NCBI GenBank assembly: GCA_937920255.1
Contig: CALDSL010000385.1
Location: forward strand, 1 to 10,552
DNA: 10,552 bases
DNA from: an uncultured Anaerolineaceae bacterium
GTDB taxonomy: Bacteria > Chloroflexota > Anaerolineae > Anaerolineales > Anaerolineaceae
Direction of reading: 5' to 3'
Shown here piece after piece: positions 1-8,390 of this stretch. The notes beneath the pieces were generated by a model, which did not search any database, was not told the DNA's origin, and worked only from the letters and a program-made list of their open reading frames with translations. How positions within the stretch are numbered: the first letter of the stretch is position 1; each line of letters begins with the position of its first letter. The position numbers were made by a program, and so were the translations under genes.

Positions 1-1
1 C

Positions 2-2044
2 GGGTTGGCGCTGCTGCCTTTTCTAGGGCTGTTCCCCTACGCCGCCTATGCCGCTTACAGCGATATGGCCATCAGCCACTACCCCAACCTGTTGTTTTTG
101 CAGCGCGCGCTGGTTGAAACCGGTTTGATCCCTCTCTGGTCCTCCACAATCCTGAGCGGGTATCCATTCGCGGCCAACCCGTTGAGCAGCCTGTGGTACC
201 CGCCCGCATGGTTGGCGCTGCTGTTCCCGCTGCCGCTGGGGTTGAATCTGGTCACCGCTCTGCACCTGATGCTGACCGGGCTGGGCATGTTTGCTCTGCT
301 GCGGGCAGAAGGATTGGAAGCGCCAGCATCGGGTTTGGGCGGGCTGGCTTGGGCGGCTCTGCCGCGGCTGGCGGGGCATTATGCCAGCGGGCACGTGACG
401 CTGATCTGGGCGGTGTGCTGGACGCCGTGGCTGGTATACGCCGCACGGCGAGTGGCGGGGCGGCGGGGTTGGGCCGCGCCGGCGCTGATCTTCGCCGCGA
501 TTATCCTGGCCGACCCACGCTGGGCGCCGTGCGCCGGGCTGCTGTGGGGGGGTATCGCCCTGCGACTGGGGCTGGCAGAACCGGGCAATCTCGGGCGCGC
601 GCTTGCGGGCGCTGCGAGGGCAGTCGTGCCGGCGGCCGGTATCGCCATATTGCTGGCCGCGCCGCTGCTGCTGCCGCTGGCGGAATACGGGCGTTTATCC
701 ACGCGCGTCATGATGAGCGCGGCTGACAGCCTGTATCTGTCGCTGCCGCCCGCGCGGCTGGCGGGGTTCCTGATCCCCAGCCTGGATGGGAACACCGAGT
801 GGACGGTGTACCCCGGCGCGCTCCTCACGGCGGCGTTCCTGTGGTATGCGCTGCAGCCCAAAGCATGGCGCGGGCGTGGTTTGTGGCTGCTGGCGGCCGC
901 GGCGGGCATACTGCTGGCGCTGGGCGAGCACCTACCCGGAGGAGCGTTGCTGGCGCAGCTCCCGGGCTTTGATCTGCTGCGCGTACCGCCGCGCGCGCTG
1001 CTGGTGACCGGGTTCGCGATGGCGATCTTGGCCGCGCACCTGCTGAACGATTATTTGAGCAGTGATGGCCTGCGCCTGGGCTCGGCGTATTTCTCGCGGC
1101 TGGGCATCGCCGGCGCGGCCGGGTTGACGCTGCTGGCCGCCCTGGGCGTGACCCTGCTCAGTGGCGAGCCGCCGCGCAACTTCTGGTGGGGGGCGGGCTT
1201 TTTGTTGGTGAGCGTGATGGTAATTCTGTTGCGCGATTCCGGCCGGCTGGGGCGCGCGGGGTGGATCACGGCGGTATTCGCCCTTGTGCTGGTCGACAGC
1301 CTGGGGATTGGTGTGCAAAGTGTCCGCTTTCGCACTCCCGCGGATGTGTTGAGCGAGGGCGCGCCGGCCGCGGCGTGGATTGCCGGCCAGCCGGGGAGAT
1401 TTCGCGTCTATTCACCGGATTACAGCATCCCGCAGCAGACGGCGTCGTTTTACAATTTGCAGATGATCAATGGCGTTGATCCGCTCCAGTTGCGCTCCGT
1501 AGCGCAAGCCGTATCGGAAGCCGGAGGGATTGCGTTGGATGGGTATGACGTCGTTCTGCCCCCGCTTCGGGAGGATGGCAGCGTGGGATTCCCCAATGCG
1601 GCCGAGCTGGGGCAGTTCAATGTTTTCTATGTGGTTAGCAATACTGCCATAGAAGCAGAGGGTTTGGTGCAAGTGGCGCGGTTTGATTCGACGCGCATCT
1701 ACCGGAATTTTGTAATCCAGCCACGCGCCCGGGTTGAGACTGCTCATGGAGGAGAAATCCCGGTTTCAAATTTGGAAATCCGGCCGAATCACGTTCTCCT
1801 CAGTGCGGACGGGCCGGGGAAGCTGGTGCTGTCGGAAATTGCGTATCCCGGCTGGCAGGCGCGCGTTGATGGACAGTCCGTAGTGGTGCTCGAAGAAGGA
1901 ACTTTTCGCGCGGTGGAACTTGGCTCAGGGACGCATGTAGTGGAATTCGTCTACCGGCCCATAAGCGTATTTTTAGGACTGGGTTTGTTCCTGATAGGGG
2001 TAATCCTGGTTAGGTTTCTGATGCGTAATGGAGCGAAGCCGTGA
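2..2044 (+). CDS. YfhO-family polytopic membrane protein, 5'-truncated by window edge
   Basis: This is a large integral membrane protein of the YfhO type (GT-C-like glycosyltransferase relatives). Roughly a dozen hydrophobic segments fill residues 1-435 (counted from the TTG at base 5). A soluble domain follows at about 440-650, then one last membrane helix at about 653-673. The C-terminal domain carries the family hallmark YPGW (614-617) followed by a β-rich stretch ending VEFVYRP. The first loop has SD (19-20) and, later, PLW and LWYPP (63-67). Aligned without gaps on LWYPP with the paralogue at 3648-5987, this protein lacks about 20 N-terminal residues. The frame is also open to base 2, so the TTG at base 5 is probably not the true start and the gene begins outside the window. 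Bacillus YfhO is linked to lipoteichoic acid glycosylation; the substrate here is unknown. The stop overlaps the next gene by 4 bases. Confidence 0.85.
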   Translation, partial: GLALLPFLGLFPYAAYAAYSDMAISHYPNLLFLQRALVETGLIPLWSSTILSGYPFAANPLSSLWYPPAWLALLFPLPLGLNLVTALHLMLTGLGMFALLRAEGLEAPASGLGGLAWAALPRLAGHYASGHVTLIWAVCWTPWLVYAARRVAGRRGWAAPALIFAAIILADPRWAPCAGLLWGGIALRLGLAEPGNLGRALAGAARAVVPAAGIAILLAAPLLLPLAEYGRLSTRVMMSAADSLYLSLPPARLAGFLIPSLDGNTEWTVYPGALLTAAFLWYALQPKAWRGRGLWLLAAAAGILLALGEHLPGGALLAQLPGFDLLRVPPRALLVTGFAMAILAAHLLNDYLSSDGLRLGSAYFSRLGIAGAAGLTLLAALGVTLLSGEPPRNFWWGAGFLLVSVMVILLRDSGRLGRAGWITAVFALVLVDSLGIGVQSVRFRTPADVLSEGAPAAAWIAGQPGRFRVYSPDYSIPQQTASFYNLQMINGVDPLQLRSVAQAVSEAGGIALDGYDVVLPPLREDGSVGFPNAAELGQFNVFYVVSNTAIEAEGLVQVARFDSTRIYRNFVIQPRARVETAHGGEIPVSNLEIRPNHVLLSADGPGKLVLSEIAYPGWQARVDGQSVVVLEEGTFRAVELGSGTHVVEFVYRPISVFLGLGLFLIGVILVRFLMRNGAKP

Positions 2045-3651
2045 GCCGCGAAGAACGGCGTTGGGTGATGTGGGTCGCCGTTGCCCTGCTGGGCGTGACC
2101 AGCCTGCCGTACCTTCTGGCCTACCAGCGCTCGGGCGACGCGTGGCAGTTCAGCGGCTTCGTACTTGGCGTGGATGATGGCAATTCCTACATCGCTAAGA
2201 TGCTGCGCGGCGCGGAAGGCGATTGGCTGTTCCGTTCGCCGTACAGCGCCGAGAAACAAGACGGTTTCCTGGCTTTTTTGCCGTATCTGCTGCTGGGAAA
2301 ATTGACCTCGCAGCCTGGTCAGCACGAGCAGTTGGTGGCGCTGTTCCACCTCTACCGTTGGGTGGGCGGCGTTGCGCTGGCCTTCGCGGTGTACTTTTTC
2401 GCAAGCCTGTTCCTGGAGCAGCGCAAACAGCGCCAATTGGCAGTGTTGCTGGCGCTGGCCGGCGGCGGCTTGGGCTGGTTGGCGATGCTTGGCCTGGGCG
2501 GGCTGTGGGGCGAGCGCGTGCCGCTCGAGTTTTACTCGCCCGAGAGTTTCGGCTTTCTTTCACTCTACAGCCTGCCGCACCTGGAAGTCAGCCGAGCGTT
2601 ATTGCTGGCCGGGCTGGTTGCGTTCCTGCGACCTGCCCGCGATTGGCTGGGGTGGGCGCTGCCCGGGCTGTTGTGGCTGGCATTGGGTTTCTTCCAACCG
2701 CTGACCATTGCCAGCGGTTGGGCGGTGCTGGGTATGTTCCTGCTGGTGCGCGGCGCGGCATGCCTGGCGCAGATGCGCAAGGGCGATCCTGGCTGCCATG
2801 TAGAGTGGCGGCGGGATCTGCTGCGCGCGACCGTCACCGGGGCGATCTCGCTGCCGTGGGTGGTGTATAACTTCGCCGCCTTTCAGATTGACCCGTATCT
2901 GCGTGGGTGGTCGCAGCAGAACATCATCCTCTCACCGCCGGTGTGGGATTATCTGCTGGCCTACGCGGTGATGCTGGCGCTGGGCGTCATCGGGCTGCTG
3001 GCGTTGTGGCAGCAAAATCCGCGCGCGGCGTCGCTGCTGGCCGGCTGGCTGGTGGCCTTCCCCCTACTGGCTTATTTCCCATACCCACTCCAGCGCCGGC
3101 TGCCAGAGGGAATTTGGGTGGCACTGGCCGTGCTGGCTACGGCGGGTTTCTTCCAGCTTGCCAAACGCTGGCGCAGGGTCGCCGCGCCGTTGATGGTGCT
3201 GGCATTTTTACCGGCTGTTTTTCTCGTGCTGGGTGGGCTGCTCTCGGCCTGGACGCCGCAGGAACCGGTGTTCATCCCGGCGCAAGAGATTCGCGCGTTT
3301 GTGTTCTTGCGTGGGGTGGCCGAAAAAGGCGATGTCGTATTGGGCTCGTTTGATGTCTCCAACCGCGTGCCGGCCTGGGCGGCGGTGCACACCATCACCG
3401 GGCATGGGCCGGAGAGCACCGGCGCGGAACTGATAACGCCGCGTATTCAGCGCTTTTTCCAGGCCACTGGGACGGACGCGGAGCGTTTGAGCCTGATCCG
3501 AGATTTCGACATTCGCTTTGTGTTGGTCGAGGCAAGGGACATTCAGGGCAGCGGGTGGGATCCCTCCACAGTGGGATTTTTGGAACCGGTGTACATTGAC
3601 ACCAATGGAGCGATCAACGTATATCAGGTGCGTGATGAGGTGAGGCCATGA
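2041..3651 (+). CDS. GT-C-like multi-spanning membrane protein, probable glycosyltransferase
   Basis: This is a 536-residue polytopic membrane protein. Its hydrophobic helices run from about residue 10 to 415, and a soluble C-terminal domain covers about 420-536. The first predicted extracytoplasmic loop contains a paired Asp (DD, 45-46, in VDDGNSY), placed as the catalytic or metal-binding acidic pair of GT-C glycosyltransferases is. The C-terminal domain has the GHGPE segment at 454-458, similar in position to sequences seen in other GT-C-like proteins. It is clearly divergent from its two YfhO neighbours and lacks their YPGW signature. The GTG start at 2041 is supported by GGAG at 2030-2033, seven bases upstream, and by the GTGA overlap with the preceding stop, which implies translational coupling. 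The fold class is fairly likely. Donor and acceptor cannot be inferred, and a non-enzymatic membrane role is not excluded. Confidence 0.75.
   Translation: MSREERRWVMWVAVALLGVTSLPYLLAYQRSGDAWQFSGFVLGVDDGNSYIAKMLRGAEGDWLFRSPYSAEKQDGFLAFLPYLLLGKLTSQPGQHEQLVALFHLYRWVGGVALAFAVYFFASLFLEQRKQRQLAVLLALAGGGLGWLAMLGLGGLWGERVPLEFYSPESFGFLSLYSLPHLEVSRALLLAGLVAFLRPARDWLGWALPGLLWLALGFFQPLTIASGWAVLGMFLLVRGAACLAQMRKGDPGCHVEWRRDLLRATVTGAISLPWVVYNFAAFQIDPYLRGWSQQNIILSPPVWDYLLAYAVMLALGVIGLLALWQQNPRAASLLAGWLVAFPLLAYFPYPLQRRLPEGIWVALAVLATAGFFQLAKRWRRVAAPLMVLAFLPAVFLVLGGLLSAWTPQEPVFIPAQEIRAFVFLRGVAEKGDVVLGSFDVSNRVPAWAAVHTITGHGPESTGAELITPRIQRFFQATGTDAERLSLIRDFDIRFVLVEARDIQGSGWDPSTVGFLEPVYIDTNGAINVYQVRDEVRP
3637..3645 (+). 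promoter_or_regulatory. Ribosome binding site for second YfhO-family gene
   Basis: GAGGTGAGG lies inside the last codons of the preceding gene, two bases before the ATG at 3648. Its GAGGTGA core ends four bases before that ATG and matches the anti-Shine-Dalgarno well. With the ATGA stop/start overlap it argues for this start and for translational coupling. Confidence 0.6.
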
Positions 3652-5987
3652 ATTGGCTGCGCGCATTTTTCTCCAGCGACCGTTGGCTGCCAGTGCTTCC
3701 GCTGGTCGTTTTCCCTCTGATTCTGGTGGGGCGGTTGCTGGCGCAGGGTAAGGCGCTGTTTTGGGGGTTGCCGGCGCTGCAGTTCAACCCCTGGCGGTTA
3801 TACGCTTGGGAGGTGCTGCGCGGCGGCGAACTCCCGCTGTGGAACCCGCTCAATGGGATGGGCGCGCCGCTGATGGCCAATTACCAGCTCGCGCTATGGT
3901 ACCCGCCGTCCTGGCCGCTATATCTGTTCGCAGCGCTGGGGGGCGGGCCGGCATTGGCCTGGGGCCATACCCTTCTGCTGGCGTTACACCTGCTGTGGGC
4001 CGGGTTGGGGATGGCGATTCTGTTGCGCGCGCTGGGCCTTGGGAAACTGGCGCAGACCACCGCCGGGCTGGCGTTTGGATCGTGCGGCTACCTGGTGGCG
4101 CGCAGTAACGTGTTCCCCATGGTGTGGGTGGCGGCGTGGATGCCATGGGTGATGCTGGGCGCCAGCCGCATCAGCATCACCGGGCGCAGGCCGCAGAATG
4201 GGGGCGCTTTTCTGCCGCCGGCGCTGGTGGCCTCACTGGCGATGATGCTGCTGGGGGGGCACGCGCAGTTGGCGTGGTACACCCTGCTGCTGGCCGGCGT
4301 GTGGGTGATTGTTGGCGCGTGGCGGGGCGGGTGGCGCGGACTGCTTCGCAGCAGCGCCCGTTTTGGGCTGGCGGGGCTTCTCGCCGCGGCGCTGGCGGCG
4401 GTGCAGCTCATTCCCACCGCCGAGTATTTGCTGCAGTCTCAGCGCTCCGCGGCGGTCGACTATGAAATGGGAATGGCCTATTCCTTCTGGCCGTGGCGAT
4501 TCTTGGATTTCATCGCTCCTAACGCGTTCGGTAGCCCGGGAATGGGCAATTACTGGGGCTTCGCGGCCTATTGGGAAGACGCGGTTTACATTGGGCTGCT
4601 GCCGCTGCTGCTGGCGTTCTCGACCCTGCGTTTCTTCCGGCGCGGGAAGGAGCCAGAACCTGCTGACTCTGCGTGGCGCGGTCTGGCGCGTTTCCTGTGG
4701 ATCTGCGTGCCGGTTGTGTTTTTGTTAGCCCTGGGTTGGAACACGCCGGTATTCCCGTTCCTATACCGTTATGTGCCGACGTTTGATATGTTCCAGGCGC
4801 CGACACGGTTTTCGATCCTGGCGATATTTGCGCTCTCGCTGCTGGCAGGCGCGGGCGCGGAGGGCTGGCAAAAGCCAGCCGGGAAGCGGCTCAAGCGCTT
4901 GAAGCAGGCCATGGTGGCGGCCGCGGGAGTGGTTATCGGCGCGGGGGCGGGGGTGGTAATTCTACAGGACATACGCCCAAGCCTGGCGCTGGCGTTCACT
5001 ATTGCAGGGGTGTGGGCATTTCTGGCCGGGCTGCTGGCGCTGCGCATGCCGCCCGCCGAGGAACGCGCGCGCCGCGCGCGCTGGACCTGGGCCGTGGCGG
5101 CCGTGATCGGCATCGACCTGATCGCCGCCGGGTGGAGCCTGGTGCAGGGCGCCCCGCTGGCGCTGTACCAGGAAACGCCGCCCCAGGCGGCGGAAATCCG
5201 GCAAATGGCCGGTGGTGGACGCATCTTCATCGACAGCCGCAACGAATACCAGATCAAGTTCGCGCGCTTTTTCCGCTTTACCGACTACCGCCCGCTGGAA
5301 GATTGGGATCATCTGCGCGGCGTGATGCTGCCAAACATGAACCTATTGGACGGCGTCGCCTCGGCCAATAATTTTGACCCACTGGTGCCCGGCCGCTGGT
5401 CGCAGTGGATGGAGCATGTAGACGCATTGCCCGATGAAGAGCGCCTGCCGTGGCTGCGGTTAATGAGCGTCAGCCTGGTGGAAGAGCGGGATATCAGCAT
5501 CCGCGAGGGGGTGCGCTTCACGCCGGTGGATGGCGCGCAGCCGTGGTACTGGGCCACTTGCGCGGAAACAGCCAGCGGCGCAGACGAAAGCCTGGAAAAA
5601 GTCGGGTCGCGGCTGACGCAAACCGGCGGCATGGACGGCTGGGTGGTGCTGGAAGAGGTCAGCGCATCCGCGCCGGATTGCCAGCCTTCCACCGCGGACA
5701 TCCGGCTGGTAGAGCGCAGCGCGAACAAGGCCGTGTACGAAGTCAACGCCGAACAAGACGGCTGGCTGGTGCTGTCGGATAGCTGGTACCCCGGATGGCG
5801 GGCAGTCATTGATGAAACCCAAACCCCTGTGCAAATTGCCAACCAAACCTTCCGCGCTGTGGTTGTTCCCGCCGGGCAACATGTGGTAGTATTAACCTAC
5901 GCGCCACTCTCATTTACGGCTGGCGGGGTAATCAGCTTGGTCGCCGCGATTTGCTGCCTGTTTTGGTTGAGGCGCCGGCGCGTATGA
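3648..5987 (+). CDS. YfhO-family polytopic membrane protein (complete)
   Basis: This 779-residue integral membrane protein is a paralogue of the gene at 2-2044. The N-terminal membrane core (about residues 13-505) contains PLWNP (63-67) and LWYPP (83-87). It is followed by a large soluble domain at about 510-745 that includes ANNFDPL and the family signature YPGW (714-717). A final transmembrane helix (about 750-773) ends in a short basic RRRR tail, which suggests a cytoplasmic C-terminus. The role is probably transfer of a sugar or similar group from a lipid-linked donor outside the membrane, by analogy with YfhO/GT-C proteins; the substrate is unknown. The acidic residue found in the first loop of its paralogue (D20) corresponds here to Gly40. 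The ATG start overlaps the upstream stop as ATGA. This is the last gene of the three-gene array; 73 bases separate it from the next gene. Confidence 0.87.
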   Translation: MNWLRAFFSSDRWLPVLPLVVFPLILVGRLLAQGKALFWGLPALQFNPWRLYAWEVLRGGELPLWNPLNGMGAPLMANYQLALWYPPSWPLYLFAALGGGPALAWGHTLLLALHLLWAGLGMAILLRALGLGKLAQTTAGLAFGSCGYLVARSNVFPMVWVAAWMPWVMLGASRISITGRRPQNGGAFLPPALVASLAMMLLGGHAQLAWYTLLLAGVWVIVGAWRGGWRGLLRSSARFGLAGLLAAALAAVQLIPTAEYLLQSQRSAAVDYEMGMAYSFWPWRFLDFIAPNAFGSPGMGNYWGFAAYWEDAVYIGLLPLLLAFSTLRFFRRGKEPEPADSAWRGLARFLWICVPVVFLLALGWNTPVFPFLYRYVPTFDMFQAPTRFSILAIFALSLLAGAGAEGWQKPAGKRLKRLKQAMVAAAGVVIGAGAGVVILQDIRPSLALAFTIAGVWAFLAGLLALRMPPAEERARRARWTWAVAAVIGIDLIAAGWSLVQGAPLALYQETPPQAAEIRQMAGGGRIFIDSRNEYQIKFARFFRFTDYRPLEDWDHLRGVMLPNMNLLDGVASANNFDPLVPGRWSQWMEHVDALPDEERLPWLRLMSVSLVEERDISIREGVRFTPVDGAQPWYWATCAETASGADESLEKVGSRLTQTGGMDGWVVLEEVSASAPDCQPSTADIRLVERSANKAVYEVNAEQDGWLVLSDSWYPGWRAVIDETQTPVQIANQTFRAVVVPAGQHVVVLTYAPLSFTAGGVISLVAAICCLFWLRRRRV

Positions 5988-6060
5988 GCCATCCTTAATG
6001 CTCGTACATCATGCAGGGATATTCTTGACTGCCCGTTTTCCCGGGTGAGGAGTTGACTCG
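5988..6060 (+). other. Intergenic gap between membrane-protein array and moxR-type gene
   Basis: This is the largest same-strand gap in the window at 73 bases. It contains no hairpin with a T tract, so no intrinsic terminator is visible for the membrane-protein array. TTGACT occurs at 6025-6030 and again at 6053-6058, but no convincing -10 box follows either one. A weak pairing of TTAATG (5995-6000) with GATATT (6018-6023), 17 bases apart, could be a promoter for the ATPase gene but matches consensus poorly. Read-through from the array is equally possible. Confidence 0.3.
6047..6052 (+). promoter_or_regulatory. Ribosome binding site of MoxR-family gene
   Basis: GAGGAG lies eight bases before the ATG at 6061. 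This strong, well-spaced Shine-Dalgarno site fixes the start of the MoxR-family ATPase. Confidence 0.7.
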
Positions 6061-7029
6061 ATGGATTTCGCTACTGCCGATGTGAAAACGTTCGGAGAAC
6101 GTACGATTGGCAATTTGGAAAAGGTCATCGTCGGCAAGCACCGCACGCTGGAGCTGACGGTGATCGGTTTGCTGTGCCAGGGTCATCTGTTAATCGAAGA
6201 TGTACCCGGGGTTGGAAAAACTATTCTCGCGCGCTCGTTGGCGCGCTCGTTAGGTTGTACTTTTAGCCGTATTCAATTCACGCCGGACATGCTTCCCAGC
6301 GATGTCACCGGTGTTTCGATTTTCAACCAGGTCAGCCGCGAATTTGAATTCCGGCCCGGCCCGATCATGGCGCAAATTGTGCTGGCGGATGAAATTAACC
6401 GCGCCACGCCAAAAACCCAGTCGGCGCTGCTGGAGGCTATGGAAGAGCGACAGATCACAGTCGACGGTATCACCCACCGCCTGCCGACCCCATTTCTGGT
6501 GATGGGCACGCAAAACCCGATTGAGTACGAGGGCACCTTCCCGCTGCCTGAAGCCCAGCTTGACCGCTTTCTACTGCGCGTGCGTCTGGGGTACCCGGGC
6601 TTGATGGATGAAATCAAGATCCTCGATTCGCAGCAGTTGCGCCACCCGATTGAAACCCTCGAAGCGGTGATGAGCACCGAGGAGTTGACCGCGGTGCAGG
6701 AGGCGATCAAGCAGGTGTACGTCGCGCCGGCGGTCAAGCGCTACATTGTCGATCTCACCCGCGCCACCCGCGAAAATGCCGATGTCTACCTGGGCGCCAG
6801 CCCGCGCGGCAGCCTGGGCCTGTATCGCGCTGGCCAGGCGCGCGCCGCGCTCCAGGGACGCGACTACGTGCTGCCGGATGATATCAAAGCACTCGCGGTG
6901 CATGTACTGGCGCACCGCATGGTGGTCAACCCGGCCGCGCGCCTGCGCAACCTGACATCGGATCAGATTGTCGAGGAAATTCTCAGCAATCTGCCTGTCC
7001 CCGGCGGCGATGTAACGCAGCGATTGTAA
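6061..7029 (+). CDS. MoxR-family AAA+ ATPase
   Basis: This 322-residue cytoplasmic AAA+ ATPase has the usual length for the MoxR family. All core motifs are visible: Walker A GVGKT (50-54, preceded by EDVP), Walker B VLADE (107-111), sensor 1 in GTQNP (149-153), the arginine-finger region QLDRF (166-170), and a sensor 2 arginine in ASPRG (246-250). The C-terminal lid helices occupy about 200-315. MoxR ATPases act as chaperones that help assemble or activate partner proteins, often ones with von Willebrand A-like folds. The DUF58 protein starting 9 bases downstream is the obvious partner. The start is supported by a strong ribosome binding site. No motif is damaged, so the protein should be active. 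The family assignment is very safe; the specific client in this organism is inference from gene order. Confidence 0.95.
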   Translation: MDFATADVKTFGERTIGNLEKVIVGKHRTLELTVIGLLCQGHLLIEDVPGVGKTILARSLARSLGCTFSRIQFTPDMLPSDVTGVSIFNQVSREFEFRPGPIMAQIVLADEINRATPKTQSALLEAMEERQITVDGITHRLPTPFLVMGTQNPIEYEGTFPLPEAQLDRFLLRVRLGYPGLMDEIKILDSQQLRHPIETLEAVMSTEELTAVQEAIKQVYVAPAVKRYIVDLTRATRENADVYLGASPRGSLGLYRAGQARAALQGRDYVLPDDIKALAVHVLAHRMVVNPAARLRNLTSDQIVEEILSNLPVPGGDVTQRL

Positions 7030-7038
7030 AGTACGACT

Positions 7039-8328
7039 GTGAACAAAGCGTCCTTTCAAGTTCGGCCCGCATTCTGGGGAGTGTTTATCGTCTTCCTGGT
7101 TGGCCTGACCGGTTATGCGTTTACCGGCGCGCGCATCTACACGCGCGTGCTCTCGTTTAGCGCCATCCTCATCGTTCTGGCCTTTCTGTGGACCTACATC
7201 TCGCTGCGTGGTGTTACGCTTAACCGCACGGCGCGTTTTCTGCGTCAGCAGGTGGGGCAGGTGTTTGAAGAACGGTTTGAGGTCAACAACCAGTATCCGG
7301 TCACCAAGTTGTGGCTGGATATCCGCGACCAATCCAACCTTCCAGGCCGGTCTGGGTCTAAAGTGCTGACGGTGGTCGGCCCCCGGCAGCGGCGATCTTA
7401 CGTCGCTTACACCCGCTTGACCCACCGTGGGCAGTTTCACCTCGGTCCAACCCTGCTTTCCTCGGGCGATCCATTTGGTCTGTTCCGGTCAACGCGCGTC
7501 ATCCCGGGCGAGCGCAGCCTGCTGGTGCTGCCGCATATGGCTGAACTTTCTCACTTCGTTACCCCGCCGGGTGTGCTGCCGGGTGGCCGCGCGCTGCGGC
7601 GCCGCACCCTGGAGATAACCCCTTACGCGGCGGGCGTGCGCGAGTATGCTCCCGGCGACGCGCTGAACCGCATTCACTGGCCTACGACGGCGCGCAAAGA
7701 TCGCCTGATGGTCAAGGAGTTTGACCAGGACCCGATGGCGGATGTTTGGATCTTGCTGGACGCCAATGACGGCGTGCAGCTCAGCCTGCCGGATGATAAT
7801 CCACTGCCGGATCCCACCACCGAACGCCACTGGCTGTGGCGCCAGCAGCAGCGCGTGACATTGCCCAACCACACCTTCGAATATGCCATCAGCGCGGCGG
7901 CGTCCATCGCCAGCTATTTCATGCGCGCCGGGCGGGCGGTGGGCGTCGCCAGCGCAGGGCAGGCCTTTACCGCGATATCGGCTGAACGCAGCGAGCGCCA
8001 ATTAGGGAAAATTCTGGAAACGTTGGCGTACCTGCAGCCCGAAGGTGAGCTGCCGGTGTTTGGGCTGATCCAGGCACAGGCGCCATACCTGCCACGCGGC
8101 AGCACGGTGATCCTGATTACGCCATCGCTGGATAAGAACATCGAAGCTGGCGTGGAAGAGATGATCCGGCGATCCCTCCAGCCGGTGGTGGTGTTGATCG
8201 ACCGCTCGTCGTTCGGCGGGCGACGCCACGCAGATGAGATGGTGTCCCGGTTGCGCGCGCGGCGCGTGCCCGTTGCTCTATTGCGGCGCGGCGAGGATAT
8301 CCGCGCGACGATGGAAGCCGCGCATTAG
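7039..8328 (+). CDS. DUF58 domain-containing membrane protein
   Basis: This is a 429-residue DUF58 protein. Two N-terminal transmembrane helices (about 12-30 and 38-55) anchor a large domain, probably cytoplasmic. The segment DPFGLFR (144-150) and the DUF58 core REYAPGDALNRIHWPTTAR (201-219) are diagnostic. A von Willebrand A-like fold begins at VWILLDAND (236-244), where the MIDAS-type DxSxS motif is degenerate. About 35 residues (249-279, Pro-rich then Gln/Arg-rich) separate this strand from the next helix. The partner is very likely the MoxR-type ATPase encoded just upstream. The GTG at 7039 is the first possible start, because the TAA of the upstream gene lies in the same frame 9 bases before it. 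No clear Shine-Dalgarno site is seen, so translation may rely on coupling. A GTG at 7081 is an alternative start but would cut into the first helix. DUF58's biochemical role is not established. Confidence 0.92.
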   Translation: MNKASFQVRPAFWGVFIVFLVGLTGYAFTGARIYTRVLSFSAILIVLAFLWTYISLRGVTLNRTARFLRQQVGQVFEERFEVNNQYPVTKLWLDIRDQSNLPGRSGSKVLTVVGPRQRRSYVAYTRLTHRGQFHLGPTLLSSGDPFGLFRSTRVIPGERSLLVLPHMAELSHFVTPPGVLPGGRALRRRTLEITPYAAGVREYAPGDALNRIHWPTTARKDRLMVKEFDQDPMADVWILLDANDGVQLSLPDDNPLPDPTTERHWLWRQQQRVTLPNHTFEYAISAAASIASYFMRAGRAVGVASAGQAFTAISAERSERQLGKILETLAYLQPEGELPVFGLIQAQAPYLPRGSTVILITPSLDKNIEAGVEEMIRRSLQPVVVLIDRSSFGGRRHADEMVSRLRARRVPVALLRRGEDIRATMEAAH

Positions 8329-8347
8329 AGCAAACGACGGAACATAG

Positions 8348-8386
8348 CGCAACGGCGGCTTTTTTTGGCCGCCGTTGCGTTTTGTT
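8348..8386 (+). terminator. Intrinsic terminator after DUF58 gene
   Basis: A perfect 12-bp stem (8348-8359 with 8368-8379, CGCAACGGCGGC and its complement) encloses an 8-base T-rich loop (8360-8367). It is followed by TTTTGTT (8380-8386). It begins 20 bases after the DUF58 stop and ends the + strand operon. Read on the - strand the hairpin is not followed by a T run, so it serves the + strand only, or at best weakly the convergent mogA gene that ends at 8391. Confidence 0.9.
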
Positions 8387-8390
8387 ACAC

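Noticed and set aside
5..7. TTG as the true start of the first YfhO-family gene
   Set aside because: The frame is open to the window edge, about 20 residues are missing compared with the paralogue, and no upstream ribosome binding site can be seen in four bases.
6025..6058. Two TTGACT copies as -35 boxes or an operator repeat
   Set aside because: The copies are 28 bases apart with no -10 element at proper spacing, and the second lies between the ribosome binding site and the start codon. Chance is the simpler reading.
6571..7440. A 289-codon open frame on the - strand across the MoxR/DUF58 junction
   Set aside because: Its product is a Gln/Arg/His-rich shadow of two well-supported genes, and there is no ribosome binding site logic or family signature.
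8348..8379. Hairpin as a bidirectional terminator
   Set aside because: Read on the - strand the stem is followed by CTATGTT rather than a T run, so only + strand intrinsic termination is supported.
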